Positions 47,083-60,511 of a stretch of 64,000 bases of DNA are shown piece after piece (the first letter of the stretch is position 1; each line of letters begins with the position of its first letter). The stretch comes from Vitellaria paradoxa (Eukaryota > Streptophyta > Magnoliopsida > Ericales > Sapotaceae): assembly GCA_019916065.1 (NCBI GenBank), contig CM034244.1, positions 30,193,433 to 30,257,432 on the forward strand, read 5' to 3'. Under the pieces are notes generated by a model, which ran no database searches, was not told where the DNA came from, and saw only the letters and a list, made by a program, of their open reading frames with translations. Both the position numbers and the translations under genes were made by a program.

Positions 47083-48879
47083 TTAAATTAGTTACTTAGA
47101 AGAAGGGATTGAGACTCACTTAGCTTACCATTTCCTATATATGCTTTTTTGGGCTACTAGATTAACGTAAAAAACATTTTTACGGTTGAGGAAGGGGTCT
47201 ACAAAAATTGGCAAAAATAATCTCTTCAATCCGCATTGTATACATTTATATGGGTTGCTAAACAAATTTTTTTATTTCTTTCAAACAAATTACACTGCCT
47301 CTGCTTAACAAGGCTTCTTTGACCCATAAAATTATAAAAAATGGTGTCATGAGAAAAACTATAAAAAAGGGGTTTTTGGACTGATCAAAAAGCGATAAAA
47401 TTTGATAAAAATTGTAACTTCGTAATTTGTATAGTGAGATAAAAAATAATAATTTTTAGAGATTTTTAGTATTTTTCAACAATTTTTAGACTTTTTCAAA
47501 GTTTAAACAGAGCTAATTCTGATATAAGACTTACGAAAAAATATAAATAAAATATAATATAATATAATATATATGAAAAGGGAAAAACTAATATCGTTTA
47601 GCATGAGAGTGAGCTCGGGAATCGTCGAATCAAAATCTAATAATTTAGATTCATTCACATGTTCTTAATAAAATATATATTATTAAATTAATTTTAATAA
47701 ATATCATAATTAAATTACATTATATTTTATCAAAATAATTTAATAAACAATATTTTATAATAATTAAATTAAATTAATTATTTATTTAAATTAAATTAAA
47801 TTAATTTTATTATTTATTAAAAATAACTAATAATATATATTTCATATTAATTAAATTCTATTAATAATTAATTTAATTTAATTATTTTTAAAAATAAATT
47901 AATAAAATATATTACATATTAATTTAAATAATTTATTTAATTAAATTATATTATTTATTAAAAATAATTTTAGTTTAATAAAATATTTGAATAAAATAAT
48001 TTATTTTAATATGATGTAACAAAAATAGATAAAGTGCAAAAATTAACTAAATGATTGCAGCAAAAAAAAGAGTAAAAATATTTTTTTTTGTTTACGCTTT
48101 TCTATTTAAGTTTTCATTTTTCAAAAACAAAAAACATAACAGATTTAAGAAATACATTTCTGTTGCCACTTTACAAAATTTTAAAAATATAAACTCAAAA
48201 ATAGAAAATATAAACATTACCGAATAGAGTAAATTTAATATCATTGTAAAATTAATATATTTTAAATACATTAGTAATTAAATTACAAATACAAATAAAA
48301 AATGAAAATAATCTGTTTAAAAAACAAAAAAAGAAACACAAAAAATGTGTATCTTAAATTTTTTATATTTTAAATTTGAAAACACAAAAAAAATATTATT
48401 TAAGCATAGGAATAATTTGTTTTTAGAAAAAGTTTTCAATTTTAAATATAAAATTGGTCATTGAATAATTTTTAACTAATTAATATAATTAAGATTAATA
48501 GTACTTCTAACTTAATGTAAAATGAGTCAAGAATTAGAAAAATAAAAATATATATTAAAATTAACAAATAGATTAAAATAAAAAAGAGATGAGGTCGATT
48601 AAGTAAATTTATAATTTAACATATACACTAGAGCAAATTTTATTTTTAAGATTGGATCAGATTGAGATTTGATAGGATATAAATTTTTAGTAGTTGCATA
48701 GAAACCTGACTTTGATCAACTTTATTAGCTCACTATTATTGAGACAAAAAAATATAAATATAAAGAAAGAAGTCAATAACTATTTTATAAAATTGTGAAA
48801 TTTTATTGAAATATTTTTATTAGATTCGAAAATTATATTTTACCAATAAAAATATTATATAATTTTGTACATAACACAG
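47083..48879. other. Very AT-rich spacer between alpha1 and alpha2, segment B
   Basis: Partner of 27714-29559, with the near-pure A/T tract at about 47660-48010 and only one copy of the 28-bp unit. Non-coding. Confidence 0.5.
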
Positions 48880-50286
48880 ATCAGTTGTAATATAAGGATA
48901 CGAGGTGAAGCATAGGAAGTACTTTGAATTCTCAACCCAGCAATTTTTTAATTAAAGGAGCATTTAGAAGACGAAAAGTTAGACAAAATAGAATGCGGTC
49001 AATCATTCTTTTTTTTTTTTTTTTTGTGTTTAGAAGATAAATTTAAATTTTTTGATATAACTTGTTCAAACTAGACATCAAGTATTTGTTCAAACGGTTT
49101 TAGTCAAAAAATTTAATAAAATTTAGTAAAAAGTGACAAAAATTTGTAAAAATGAATAAATTTTATGAAACTTAAAAATTTAAAATAAATGTGAAAAAAA
49201 AAAGAGAATAACCAAAGATTAATAAAAATTTCTAAATGTTCAAAAAGATTAAAAAATAATAATCTTCCAAACAAGGGCTAAAGACAGCCATAGACACTTT
49301 TCCAGGGAAATTATTTAATTAAGGAAAAACAACCTCTACAAATCAACATGCTAGGTCCAAGTCAACCCTAAAGATTATATCAGCCAATAAAATTTTAAGT
49401 TTGTTATTTAGAAGACACTAGCTCCACTCTTATCAAGACCGTTGGGGGGTTTACCGGACTTTAAATAAATAGACTCAGTAATTAGTTAAAATGGGTGTAA
49501 ATTATCTAGGTACTGTTAAAAAAAAAAAATTCCATGTCGACGAAGAAGTGCTGCCTCAGAAAACAAACCCCCCATTGGTTGAGTCTGTACAAATTGACTT
49601 AGCACACAGCACGTGGAGTGACTTTTGTAGAAGACATTTTAAGCAAACATTAGACGTTTACTAAGTAAAGTAAATTTTAGATGGTCTCCGTCGCGTCCCA
49701 CCCCCCCCCCCCTCCCTCTCTACTTCCCAGCTGTCTTGAATAGGAAATCCTGCCTCACATAATAGCGACACTAGTGTCGGCGTGCGCGACACTTGTCGGC
49801 CGTATTTGCCAAGAAGTCAGTGAAAGATTATTATTTTTTTTTTTGGTACAGTTAATGATCTTTAAAAGTGAAATTTTTAAGGATTCTTTAAAATTTTTTA
49901 GTAAAATTATTGGGTATAATACAATTTTTAGAAAAATTGAGTAACTTTTGTTGTTTAATAAAAATTTTGATAATTTTTAAAAGTGCAAATCTACAATCCG
50001 GAAATAAATTTTTACATTTTATTTTATTTTTTTATTAAATAAAATTACATAGTTACCTTAATTCTTCTAATAAGATATGTTACATAATTTTAATAGCATA
50101 GATGCTCTTTTACAAAATGAAAAGTTATTATTTAATTTTATTTAATAAAAAAATAAAGTGGAGCGTAAGAATTCGTTTATGAAATGTAAATAAACTCATC
50201 ATTTTTAAAAATTTTTAATAACTTTTAAGATATAGTCGAACACTAAAAAAATCAAAAGTTACTAAAAATTCTTTTTTTTTTTTTTT

Positions 50287-53200
50287 AATCACTTGAGTAA
50301 TTGGTTTGATCCACCCACAGGGTGAGAAGATGAAAAGGCCAGTAATTAAGAGCCACCATTATAGTGACGGCTAGAATTGGAAAAAAAAATTTCAATGAAC
50401 AACAATTTTGATTGCATTAATCCTTCTTAATTATTTGTGTATATAAATTAAGAAGGAAAAGAGCGGTAGAGAGTGGCAAAAAAAGAGAAAAGCAATGAGA
50501 CATGAGAAAAAATACAGAGAGATTTTGATAATATGGGTGAAGTTCTTCCTTTGTTATTGAAATTCTTCTTTCTTGTGGACATAAGCAATTGTTGAACCAC
50601 ATAAAAATATTGTTATTTGTGTGATTTAATTTTTGACCCAATAAATGGTATCGGAGTCAAATTGGAATTGTTGGGGAAACAATAATATGTGTTTGTTTCT
50701 AGCCAAGAAATCAAGTTGTTGAAATTTAAGTTTGAGATTATCTAATTGTAGAGTTTATCAAGATGAATACAATGGTTCAAACCGTGTTGAATTCAAAGCT
50801 CAGATGTGCCTATAATCGCTCACTGAAGTTTCCTAGAAACTTTGACCGTTGCCAGAAAAACTCATACACCAAAGAACATTATTGGAAAAAAAGGGTTCTA
50901 GGAATTTATTTTCAAAATTATAGTAAATATATAAATTATCTAATATCTGTTCACATTTCAGCGCCTAAGTAAGGTAGCTAGGCTAAAAACCTTCCAAGTT
51001 TGATATAATGGTACATCAGCAAGGAGGATCCACATCAGTACGTGGATGATTACACAACTGACACACGGAGGAAGGCGGCATATCACCAAGAAGGTTGCCA
51101 CGTCATCCAAAAAATGTCAACCAGGGAGGTTGCTACATCATACAAAAAGTGTCACATCAGTAGGAGACTCCACATCAACAGACATAACGATACATGGAGT
51201 AAGGTGCCATGTCATCCAGTACTGCCACGTAATCCTGTTGTGAGGATAGTTTTTTAAATTATCTCCTAACTCCATATCACTTACAAGTGTTTTAATTATG
51301 CCCCTATAAGTTTTGAAAATTATGATTTGATCCAAAGTTTTTGTGAAGGTTGCATTTATACCCTCCTAAGTTTTTTAGGTATATTGAATTCATTTGTGAC
51401 TTCCAATTTTCTTAATTTTGCGCAGTTTGACTAAACTGAGCTTAGTGGTACTTGTGGTGGCACATGTCTAAAGAAGAATCAAGTTTAAATTTAGTCGATT
51501 ATCAAATTATAATCAGATGGCAAGAAAGACACAACTTTTTCTATTGAAACTTTTAATGGCAATAATGATTTTACCCATGGCAATAAAAGGTAAAGAATGT
51601 CTTGATTAGAGAATGATTCATGAAGGTTCTCAAGAAGAAAATAGAGAAACTTGAAAAAGTGAAAGACAATGAATAAGAAGAGTTATGAAAATTGGTGAAT
51701 AATATGATCCAATTGTCTGGGTAACAATACTATTTGGGAAGTCGTTAATGAGACTGATCCAGCGAGGTTGTGGACAAATTAGAGAATAGGTGCAAATCTA
51801 AATCCTTGACAAATAGGTTGTCTTTAAAGAAATAGCTATATGCACTACAAATGACTGTAAGGTCAAGCTTCACTAACCACCTGGACGAGTTCAACAAAAT
51901 CTTGATTGAATTGGAAGCTATTAGTGTCAAGATTATGGACAAAGACAAGGCAATTCTACTGTTAGTCCCATTGCCTTTTTCATACAAACATCTATGGATC
52001 ACCGTGATGTATGGGAAGGAATTTATGTTTAGATGATGTAGTTGCTACTCTCATTTCCTATAAGTCATTACGAAAACGAGATAATGAGAAGACATCGGGT
52101 GAAGGGATCATGGTTGCATCCTTTCATGGTCAAGATAGAGGCAGTAGAAGTCCAAACAAAGATAACCATAGAAATAATTGGGACAAGTCAAAAGGAAGGT
52201 CCCAAGGAAGAAAGAGACATCAAATTCTATCATTGCGGTAAGAAATATCACATCAGGAGACACTGCAGAATATTCAAGAAGGAACAAGAAAAGACCAGTG
52301 GCATGAACAATGAAGAGAAAGACAAGCATGCAGAAACATTAGCTTATCTAGGCTATGAGGAAGATGCTCTTCTTGCAACAACCAAAACTATAAGGAGTGA
52401 AAGTTCTGACAGGATAGTAGACTCCAAGTATTCCTTCCACATGTGTGGAGGAATGAGTAAATTCTCATCATATTAAGCAAGTGTTGGAGAATTGGTAATA
52501 ATGAGTAACAACACTATTAACAGAGCCATTGGAAAAGGCACATTCTGTTTTCACTTAAAAGGCAGGAGAACTATGAACTGTCCAACGTAAAGCATGTATC
52601 AAGTTTAAAGAGAAATTTGATTTGTTTAGGAGTGATTTATTTAGAAGACTGTAGCTTCAACTCCAAAGAAAGAATAATGACGATATCCAAGAAGAGCAAA
52701 GAATTGTTATAAGGCCAAAGGATTGAAGGCTTGTACAGATTAAAAGAAAGTGCAATGACGAGAGGAGCTACTAATGAGTTTAGCAACATAGGAAGACAAG
52801 GTAAACAAAGCAAAAACAATTCTAAAAAGTTGTACAACTTTAGCTATAACAACGTTGAAATGAGTATCTTTTGCTCTTGATCAAAATACCTACAGTGACA
52901 AAATTTTCTCTAAGAACAAATGCACAAGAGATACAAAGTTACTGAAGATGGCAAAGAAGTGATCATTGCTTGGAACCTCAAATTGGGCGTGTGAAGCACC
53001 CTAACAGGGAGTGGGGTGTAAGCATTCGATGGAGAGTGTAAGTATTAGAAAACATTCAAGTAGAGAGTGTTGCGGACTAATGATAAAGGCAAGATAATAA
53101 TGTTGTTCACTACAGATAATACTCCATTTAGGGAGTGCATTGCTATCACTGCAAGACTTCTCAGATTAGTGAGACATGACATACCTACCCATGTTAGGTA

Positions 53201-53583
53201 TAGGGGTAATTGCTTTAATCCACCCACATGGTGAGAAGATAGAGAGATAAGAAATTAAGAGTCACCATAATGGGTGACTACGACAATTGCCAAAAGACTT
53301 CTGTAAACAAAAATTTTGACTACATTAATCCTTCTTAATTATTTGTGTGTATAAATTGAGAGGGAAGAGAGTGGTAGAGAATGTGGCTAGAAGAAAGAAA
53401 AGCAATGAAAAAGAATAGAGAAAATATAGAGAGAGTTTGAGAACTTGAGTGAAGTTCTTCTTTTGTAATTTCTCAAGTTTGATTCATTTAATGAATTTTT
53501 TCTCTCCCATAAATGTAGGCAATTACTGAACTACATAAAAATATTATGTTATTTTTATAATTTAATTTCCTAGCCCAACATTA
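50287..53583 (+). mobile_element. Ty1/copia retrotransposon, degenerate, segment B
   Basis: Partner of 30984-34283; LTRs at about 50296-50642 and 53205-53580, and the mutated primer-binding site TGGTATCGGAGTC at 50646. Confidence 0.8.
51700..52860 (+). pseudogene. copia gag-protease-pre-integrase remnant, segment B
   Basis: As in segment A, but one frame stays open from 52042 to 52476 (144 codons). It covers the zinc knuckle FYHCGKKYHIRRHC and the altered protease site IVDSKYSFHMC. The first CCHC cysteine and the protease glycine are lost here too, so these changes predate the duplication. Confidence 0.75.
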
Positions 53584-53636
53584 AACTGACCCAAAAATGG
53601 CTTGCAATACTTGAAACTCATAAGTTATAACAAGAA

Positions 53637-54210
53637 TAGGAATGCCAGTAGAACAGGTACACGAGGATATCCGACTCGGTCGAATATGATAAAACCCATT
53701 AGGAAATACTCTAATGGGACTAGGACGGGTTTAGGTTTGAAATTTAATACCCAATTAGGTTTGGGACGGATTTGGAATTTACCTGTAGGGTACTCAGTAC
53801 CGAATGCCCGTTTATACTTATAGGATATCCGGTACTTGTAAGGTACCCGCAAATTAAATACCTATTTAATATAATATAATATATATTTATATATTTACAA
53901 TTTTATTCGTAAAATAAAATTACTTAAATTCTTAGTATAAGGTCATTTATGGAATTTTATTATCTTTTACCCTAGCTATATTTTTCAGTTATTATTTTGC
54001 TGCCGCAATCCCCAAATATGATTCAAACCTTCGCCTCCTAATGTCGTTCCTCGGCTGAAGTCGCTGAACTCTTCTCTGTGTAACAATATTCTGTTCTACA
54101 CTCTGCCATCACCTACGATTAACACCGCGTGGTGGATCCATGTTGTCATCTTTATCGCTTGGTCGCTGTTGTGTAATCTAAATTTACAAGTACTTAAATC
54201 TCTCTCTGTC

Positions 54211-54241
<31 letters not shown>

Positions 54242-54961
54242 AGGGTTGCTGTTATCTGCATACCCAATTTTTATTTTAAAATTTAATCAAAATCCATTAT
54301 ACTTTGTGGCCATAAAATGTTTTGTAAGTAATTGTGTTCGAATCTATTAAACCTTGTATTTGATCTCCATTGTGCTCGTATCCATAATTTTTTGAAATTT
54401 TCAGAACTGAAAAATGATTATCACACTTGAAAGCATATTTTGAAAACAAATTTTCTAAACAAGCATTTGATTTGTAATAATTTATAAGGACAAAAAAAAA
54501 ATAATAAAGAAATAAAGTATCCCAAATGGGTGTTCTCGGTTGGGTAGATTTTTGAGACGTAGTTTCTAAACTTTCTTACAGAATCATTAAAATTTTATCA
54601 TTTTTAGCCTTTTTTTTAATTTGTAATTCTATTGAATACTTTTATTTTTACTTTGTTTAAGTGTAAAACAATGTATTTATGTTGAAAATACTGAAATTTG
54701 TTTATATTTAATTGTTTTTCAATTGTTCTGTTGATAGATTTGACAAAAAAATGTAAGTGGGTAATATAACCCATAGTTATGTGTTAAATTTAATCAAGTT
54801 TCATAGGTTTGAGACAAGTTTCGCGGGTTTGGAATGGAACAAACTTAGGATTTCATCTAAAAAAATAAACAAGTTTAGGATAGTAACGATAAACAAAAAA
54901 ATAAATGAGTTTGATAATGAAATTTATTAATTAGGTGAGTCTGTACCCCTTTACGTCCCTA
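53637..54961 (+). mobile_element. hAT-like non-autonomous element (family C), segment B
   Basis: Partner of 34348-35670, with ends TAGGAATGCCAG and inverted TAGGGACGTAAAG and flanks AACAAGAA (53629-53636) and GGCGAGAA (54962-54969). TG microsatellite at about 54215-54242. Confidence 0.8.
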
Positions 54962-55115
54962 GGCGAGAAGCGGCACAAATAATCATAATTTGAAAGGACT
55001 ATCAATTAAGATACCGGTTGATTACACCAATAATAATAATAATAATAATAAAACTGGTAAGAATTTTTACTAAATGTTAGTAATTAAAAATTTTGTTGCG
55101 CTTGGTAAAAATTTT

Positions 55116-57527
55116 AATGAGGTCATAAAGATCAGTATTGAATTTTATGATCAAAACTATGTTACTTGTCGAATTTATTTTTTATACTAACAAATAAGTT
55201 TTTAAGTGCGCGGGTTTGTGTTCAAAATCCAAGCCCGACTTCTTTAGACCCAACTCGATCCGATGACTAACAAAAATTTAATAAGCCTGATTTGAGTCCC
55301 GCCCATATCCATCCATAATCGAACCAACTACAATTCCAAGCTGTATTTGTGGTAGTAACAATTGCCTCCATTTAGGGGATGGCCAGTTAGGGGATCAAGT
55401 CCAGTTTCGAAGACAAACAATGTTGTTTGTTGAGTACCGGTTCCCCAAAAAAATATGGAGCGGGAGAGCTGACATTGATGTCTCAAATATTACATCTCGA
55501 TCATTAAATTTTAATTTAATAATTTAAATTTATTCAAATATTTTTAATTTAAAAATAATTAAATAAAATTGAACCATTGAATTTTAATTTAACGGTACAA
55601 ACATGATGTCAAGGGTTAACGTTGCTATACAATGTCAATTCTCCCTTTTTCAAAAAAAATACATATATATTCTAATCTCAAGCTTAATCTCAAACTTATA
55701 GGTGAAAACCTATTTATTATTTTTTAGATAAATAATTTAAAATTTTATTAAAAAAAGTAGTTTGTTATTAATATAAGTGCTTTTTTTCATAAACTTTGAA
55801 ATAAAAATTCATTTTTTTATAATAAAATACAAATAAAATATAAAATATATACACGTATATATTTGTTTTAAATTTTTTGGGTTGAGCTAAGCATGGATAA
55901 CTGATTAATCAAGTCAAAAAAAAAAAAATTTTTCAAAAGTCCAAAAGAAGAAAGGAGTGTCATCCTGGGCAACCGAATCTATCTTCAATCCTAAATCTAT
56001 TATTCACCATTGGGAATAGGAGATTATACTTATTTACTAATGTTAAACCCGTTGGATGCACGAAGTTATATAATTTTTTTGTTAAAAATATAATGTTAAA
56101 TATATTAGAAAATTTTTCAATAAAATTACATAATTTTTATTGAGTTATTTTTTATATTTTTTTGTATTTGTATTAATGTTAGTGAGCCGATAAAGTTTAT
56201 CAAAGTTGGGTTTTTATGTGAATACTAGAAGTTTATATTTTACCAAATTTCGATCTAACTCAATGCTAAAAATTAAAATTTATTTTAAAATACATATTAA
56301 ATAAAAAACTTACCTAATCGACTCGATCTCTTTTTTATTTCAAATTATTTGTTAATTTTAATATATATTTTTTTATTTCTTTACTTATTTTATAAAATTA
56401 GCTTCAGTTAAAAATATTATTAATCTTAATTGTATTAAATTATTTTTTGACTGATTTTATAAAAATTACTTAAACTAAAAATATTATTTTTATTAATTGT
56501 ATATTATACTTTATAAAAATAACTCAAATACTAAGTATTATTAATTAGGTTTGCAACCCATGATTAACATTACTAATTTAACTTTAAAATTGAATTTAAA
56601 AAAATACTCTCTACTCTAATTAATATTTAGGCACTTCTAAGCCTAATTAATAAAAGGTTTTTTTTGTATTTTAAATTTAAAAAATACTAAAATTTGTTAT
56701 TATAAGAAGAGTGATTTTTTAAAATTTAATTGGTATTCAGTCATTTTAAAATCATTTCAAACATGATTATTATTTCAATATTTTTTGTGTTTTTAAATTT
56801 AATTTTAAATATATAAATTTTACGACGATGGCAAATCAATAGAAAAGTGTGTTCATTTAATAAATCTATTATTTCACTTCACATAATTACAATCACATAG
56901 TACAGTCCTAGTGGCTATTTGAACAAAATAAAAATTATAGTTGTTGTCATTTATTGATATAAAATAAAAAGAATAAGGTCATTTACATCTATTATGACCA
57001 CATGTCACAAGTCTAGTGGTTTCATATATAAAAAAAAAAAAATGAAATTGTAATATTTTAGCAATGTAGGACAATAAAATAAAGATTTTGTGAATATGAA
57101 AACATAAGAAAATAAGATAGAATGAATGATTTCAAAAATAAATCAAAACAATATAAAAAAAAAAAGAAAAGAAAAAATAGAATAGAGATTGAAAAAGCAT
57201 ACCACCAAAGACTGAAGTGAAAGAGAGAAAGAGAAAAGAAAATACATCCTTTTAATATTTTAGATAGATGTTTGTATAGCATATTGGGGAATTTAGGCTT
57301 AGTTTGAAAGAAAGAAATTAAATGTTTTGTAATTAGTTATTAACCAGTTATTAAAAAATTGTTATTATTATTATTATTTTGCATTTGAGAAGAAAAAAAT
57401 GTAAACTTTTTAATAAGTAGTTTTTTAAATTTTTTTATTAATTTGGCATTTTTATCTTTTATGGTTAAGACATTTAAAATTTAAGAGAATAAATTTAATA
57501 ATTTTAAAAAATTCAAAAAAATTAGGA
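55116..57527. other. AT-rich single-copy spacer
   Basis: A less AT-rich part at 55190-55480 looks like an old repeat, with CCCGAC/CCAACTCG-type words, but no family was recognised. The remainder is A/T homopolymer-rich DNA without coding signal on either strand. Confidence 0.45.
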
Positions 57528-57920
57528 TACTATTTGGTATACTTGTTTTTGGCATATTTCCATTTTACGTTTTTAAAAACAAAAAAAAAAAAAACAGTTA
57601 AAAATACATTTGATCACTTACGTTTTTAGAATTTGTTTTAGAAAATAGGTTTACACAAGATGCATGCAAAATGATTTCTAGTTTCTTTGAGTCTTTCTGA
57701 CTCAGAATAAGGAGAATCTTATAAAACACAGAAAATAAAAAATGTCAATTTTAAGTTTTTTTAACTCAAAATAAAAAAAAAATCTTAAAGCACGAAAACT
57801 AAAAAATGTTAAGTTAAATATATTTTTTATTTTTTATATTTTAAAATTTTTAAAATATAAAACACATAAAACAAAAAAAATAAAAACAAAAAAAAAATAC
57901 AAATCAAATATCACCTAGGC
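57528..57920. mobile_element. Probable MITE, about 390 bp
   Basis: The left end GGATACTATTTGGTATACTT and right end (inverted, GGTGATATTTGATTTGTATT) form imperfect inverted repeats around an A/T-rich interior. Target repeat not resolved. Confidence 0.45.
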
Positions 57921-58130
57921 ACCCAGAGGTCGAGAAGAACTTCGCAAATGCAGCCTTCGACTACTGAGGATATTTATAATTGCACTTAAACAATTTTTTT
58001 TGTCTTACATAAAGAATTACTGATAAAGAAAAAAAAATCGAAAGAAATATGAAATGTGGATGTGACCATTTTATTCTTTTTTTTTTTTTTCAATTTGGAC
58101 GTACCATCAGCAGTGACTGTCGTAGGGATT

Positions 58131-59345
58131 TTCGAAATTAATTTGACAGGAGCGAAGAATTTTTTGGAAGCGCCCGGGTGGCGTGACATCGCGGGCTAAT
58201 ATGCGATGTTAGCTCGCTACCCTCGCGGTCGTGGTCGTGGCCGTTTGGCTTTTTGCGCATGAACTTGATTGTATATTTTTTTCAATTTTTAACAAAAAAT
58301 AAATTAAAAACGATAAAAAAAATAATAACAAAAAATAACAGTATTTTCATATATGTTTTAAAAAATTAATTTTTTTTAACTTTTTTTCTGTTTTTAAACA
58401 TAGAAAAAAATTATTTTTTAATTAATTACACAATTTTTGTTTTAATTTCAAAAAAAATAAATGACAACAAAAAATAAAAAATAAAAAATAATAACAAAAA
58501 ATAACAATAGAAAAATGACAGTATTGTTAAACGGGCTTTAAAAATTAACTTTTTTTACTTTTTCCTTTTTTAAATATAGAAAAAATTAATTTTTTAATAA
58601 TTAGTAATACTGACAACTCAGGCGATGCTGTGTTTGGTAAAAAAATTTATTTTTAATTAATTACACAATTTTTGTTTTAATTTTAGAAAAAATGAATGAC
58701 AACAAAAAACAAAAAATAAAAAATGACAATAAAAAATAACAACAGAAAAACGACAGTGTTGTCAAACGAGCTTTAAAAAATTAACTTTTTTTTACTTTTT
58801 TTCTTTTTTAAACATAGAAAAATTTTAATTTTTTAATAATTAATTAGTAATTAATTAAAAAATAACATTTTTCCTAAACACAGCATCGCCCGTAATGTCA
58901 GCTGGCAGAAAAACGACAGTGTTGTCAATTAAAAATTTAATGGCTAGTATCGCGGGCGATGCTGTATTTAGGAAAAAATATTATTTTTTAATTAATTACT
59001 AATTAATTATTAAAAAATTAATTACTAATTAATTATTAAAAAATTAATTTTTCTATGTTTGAAAAAGAAAAAAAGTAAAAAAAAAAAAACTTAATTTTTT
59101 AAGATTCGTTTGATTGTCATTTTTTTGTGGTTATTTTTTATTATTATTTTTAATTTATTTTTGCTGAAAACTGTAAAAAAAAAAAAAAAAAAAGAGAGAC
59201 GAACAGCTGAAAAACAAAAAAACAGCCAGATCACGCGCAGAAGGCCGACTGGCCACGATCGCGCCACGATCGCGCCACGATCGCGAGAATAACGGGCTAA
59301 CATCGCGCGATGTCCACCCCCGGCTTCCGAATTTTTTTGTGACAG
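58131..59345. mobile_element. CpG-rich foldback element, about 1.2 kb
   Basis: The GC-rich arms at 58141-58260 and about 59215-59335 are inverted copies, sharing ACATCGCG, GCGATGTTAGC and CGTGGCC-type strings. The AT-rich middle holds about three diverged units containing ATGACAACAAAAAA and AACATAGAAAAA, and inverted GGCGATGCTGT / ACAGCATCGCC pairs. An 11-bp unit CCACGATCGCG is repeated three times at about 59254-59286. No coding capacity. Confidence 0.65.
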
Positions 59346-60362
59346 CTGCACCGTTGTGTTTGTCTTGTAGTAGGTGATATTAAGGGCCGTTTGGCTCATA
59401 AAAAAAATAAAATTTTTAGTAATTTTTGTCTTTTTATTATAACGTTTCACCTTTGGAAAAAAGTTTTGTATTTAGTAAATGTTTATAAAAGTTTGTAAAA
59501 AATTAAAGGAAACTGATAAAGTTGGAGAAAATTAATAAAAATTAAAAATATATTTCCTAAATTTTAGTAAATAAAGTTAGAAAAAATTAATAAAAATTGA
59601 TAATTAATAAAAAATTTGCAAAAGTTTGTGGGAGATTCTATACTCTTTGTTCTATGCTTTAGTTTTAGTTTACTTAGTTATTGTTTTTATTAGTTAATTT
59701 TTCATTTTATATGATTTTTTATTAATTTTTTGATGGTTTTTAGTTTTTTATTTATATTCATAAAAAATTACTTTCAAATACAAAAATTTATGTCATATAA
59801 AAAGTAATATTTTAAACAATAAAATAACTTTTTCACGACCATACATGATTTATTTATTTTATTTTATTATTGTGAATAAGATTTCCAAGTTACCAAATGA
59901 AAAATAAAAATTTAGTAAGACAAATATGATTTTTTTTAAATTAGATTAACTTTTTTCACTTCTAAATTTTTTTTTAATTTTTTATGATTGTAAGGTGTTG
60001 TTCGGTTTATCAAAAAAAAATAAAATTAATTTTTACTAATTTTTTCCAACTTTATTTATTAAACACTTACCAACTTTTATCAATTTCTCTAATTTTTTTT
60101 TTAATTTTTACCAAAATTTTTTAATTTAATCACACTTTTCAAGAAATACACCGAGCACTAAACAACTCGAAATTGACGTACTTTTTGTTTTCTTGTCCAA
60201 ATTTGGTATTTCAAACACAATCCAAGGGAGGACCAACGCATGGTCAGTGCACTTTTTAATTGTTAATGTTTGAAATAGAAAATAATTATTTAAAGGTTCT
60301 GGTGATTCCAACGACTTACGCCAGTTCCTACATATAAAAACTAGTTTAAAAATGTATTAAAG
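59346..60362. other. AT-rich spacer with decayed MITE ends
   Basis: Two candidate MITE ends are GGGCCGTTTGGCTC at 59382 and the pair GTGTTGTTCGG (59996) / CCGAGCACTAAACAAC (about 60152-60167). No gene. Confidence 0.4.
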
Positions 60363-60511
60363 TCTTGTTTGGAGTTGATAAAAAAATATAAAATCCTATA
60401 AAACTCTACAAACATGAATTACGAGATTATAAAATTTAAATTTTTTACTCACCGCACGAAATACAAGACATTAACTTTTACAATTTTATACACTTTTATA
60501 CAACTTCAAAC
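60363..60511. mobile_element. MITE family M2 copy next to the hAT-like element
   Basis: Starts CTTGTTTGGAGTTGATA and ends ATACAACTTCAAAC. Its outer end forms the target of the neighbouring hAT-like element. Confidence 0.6.

Larger units (their letters stand above)
37283..55055 (+). repeat. Tandem segmental duplication, copy B (about 17.8 kb)
   Basis: Collinear partner of 17812-35784. Lacks the copy-A Tourist MITE and the end-on LTR. Carries its own small changes, such as loss of about 15 bp at the solo LTR 3' end and a longer ATT microsatellite at 41418-41455. The sequence past 55055 continues the alpha homology to about 55115. Confidence 0.9.
48880..55115 (+). repeat. Ancient duplication alpha, copy alpha2-B (with nested insertions)
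   Basis: Partner of 29560-35784, with G-box CACGTG at 49610-49615. Its last part (55050-55115) keeps the original continuation AGAATTTTTACTAAATGTTA, which copy A lost to the LTR insertion. Confidence 0.7.

Noticed and set aside
59091..59450. 119-codon minus-strand frame over the CpG-rich arm
   Set aside because: Runs through a poly-A/T tract and the foldback arm; no protein family recognised.
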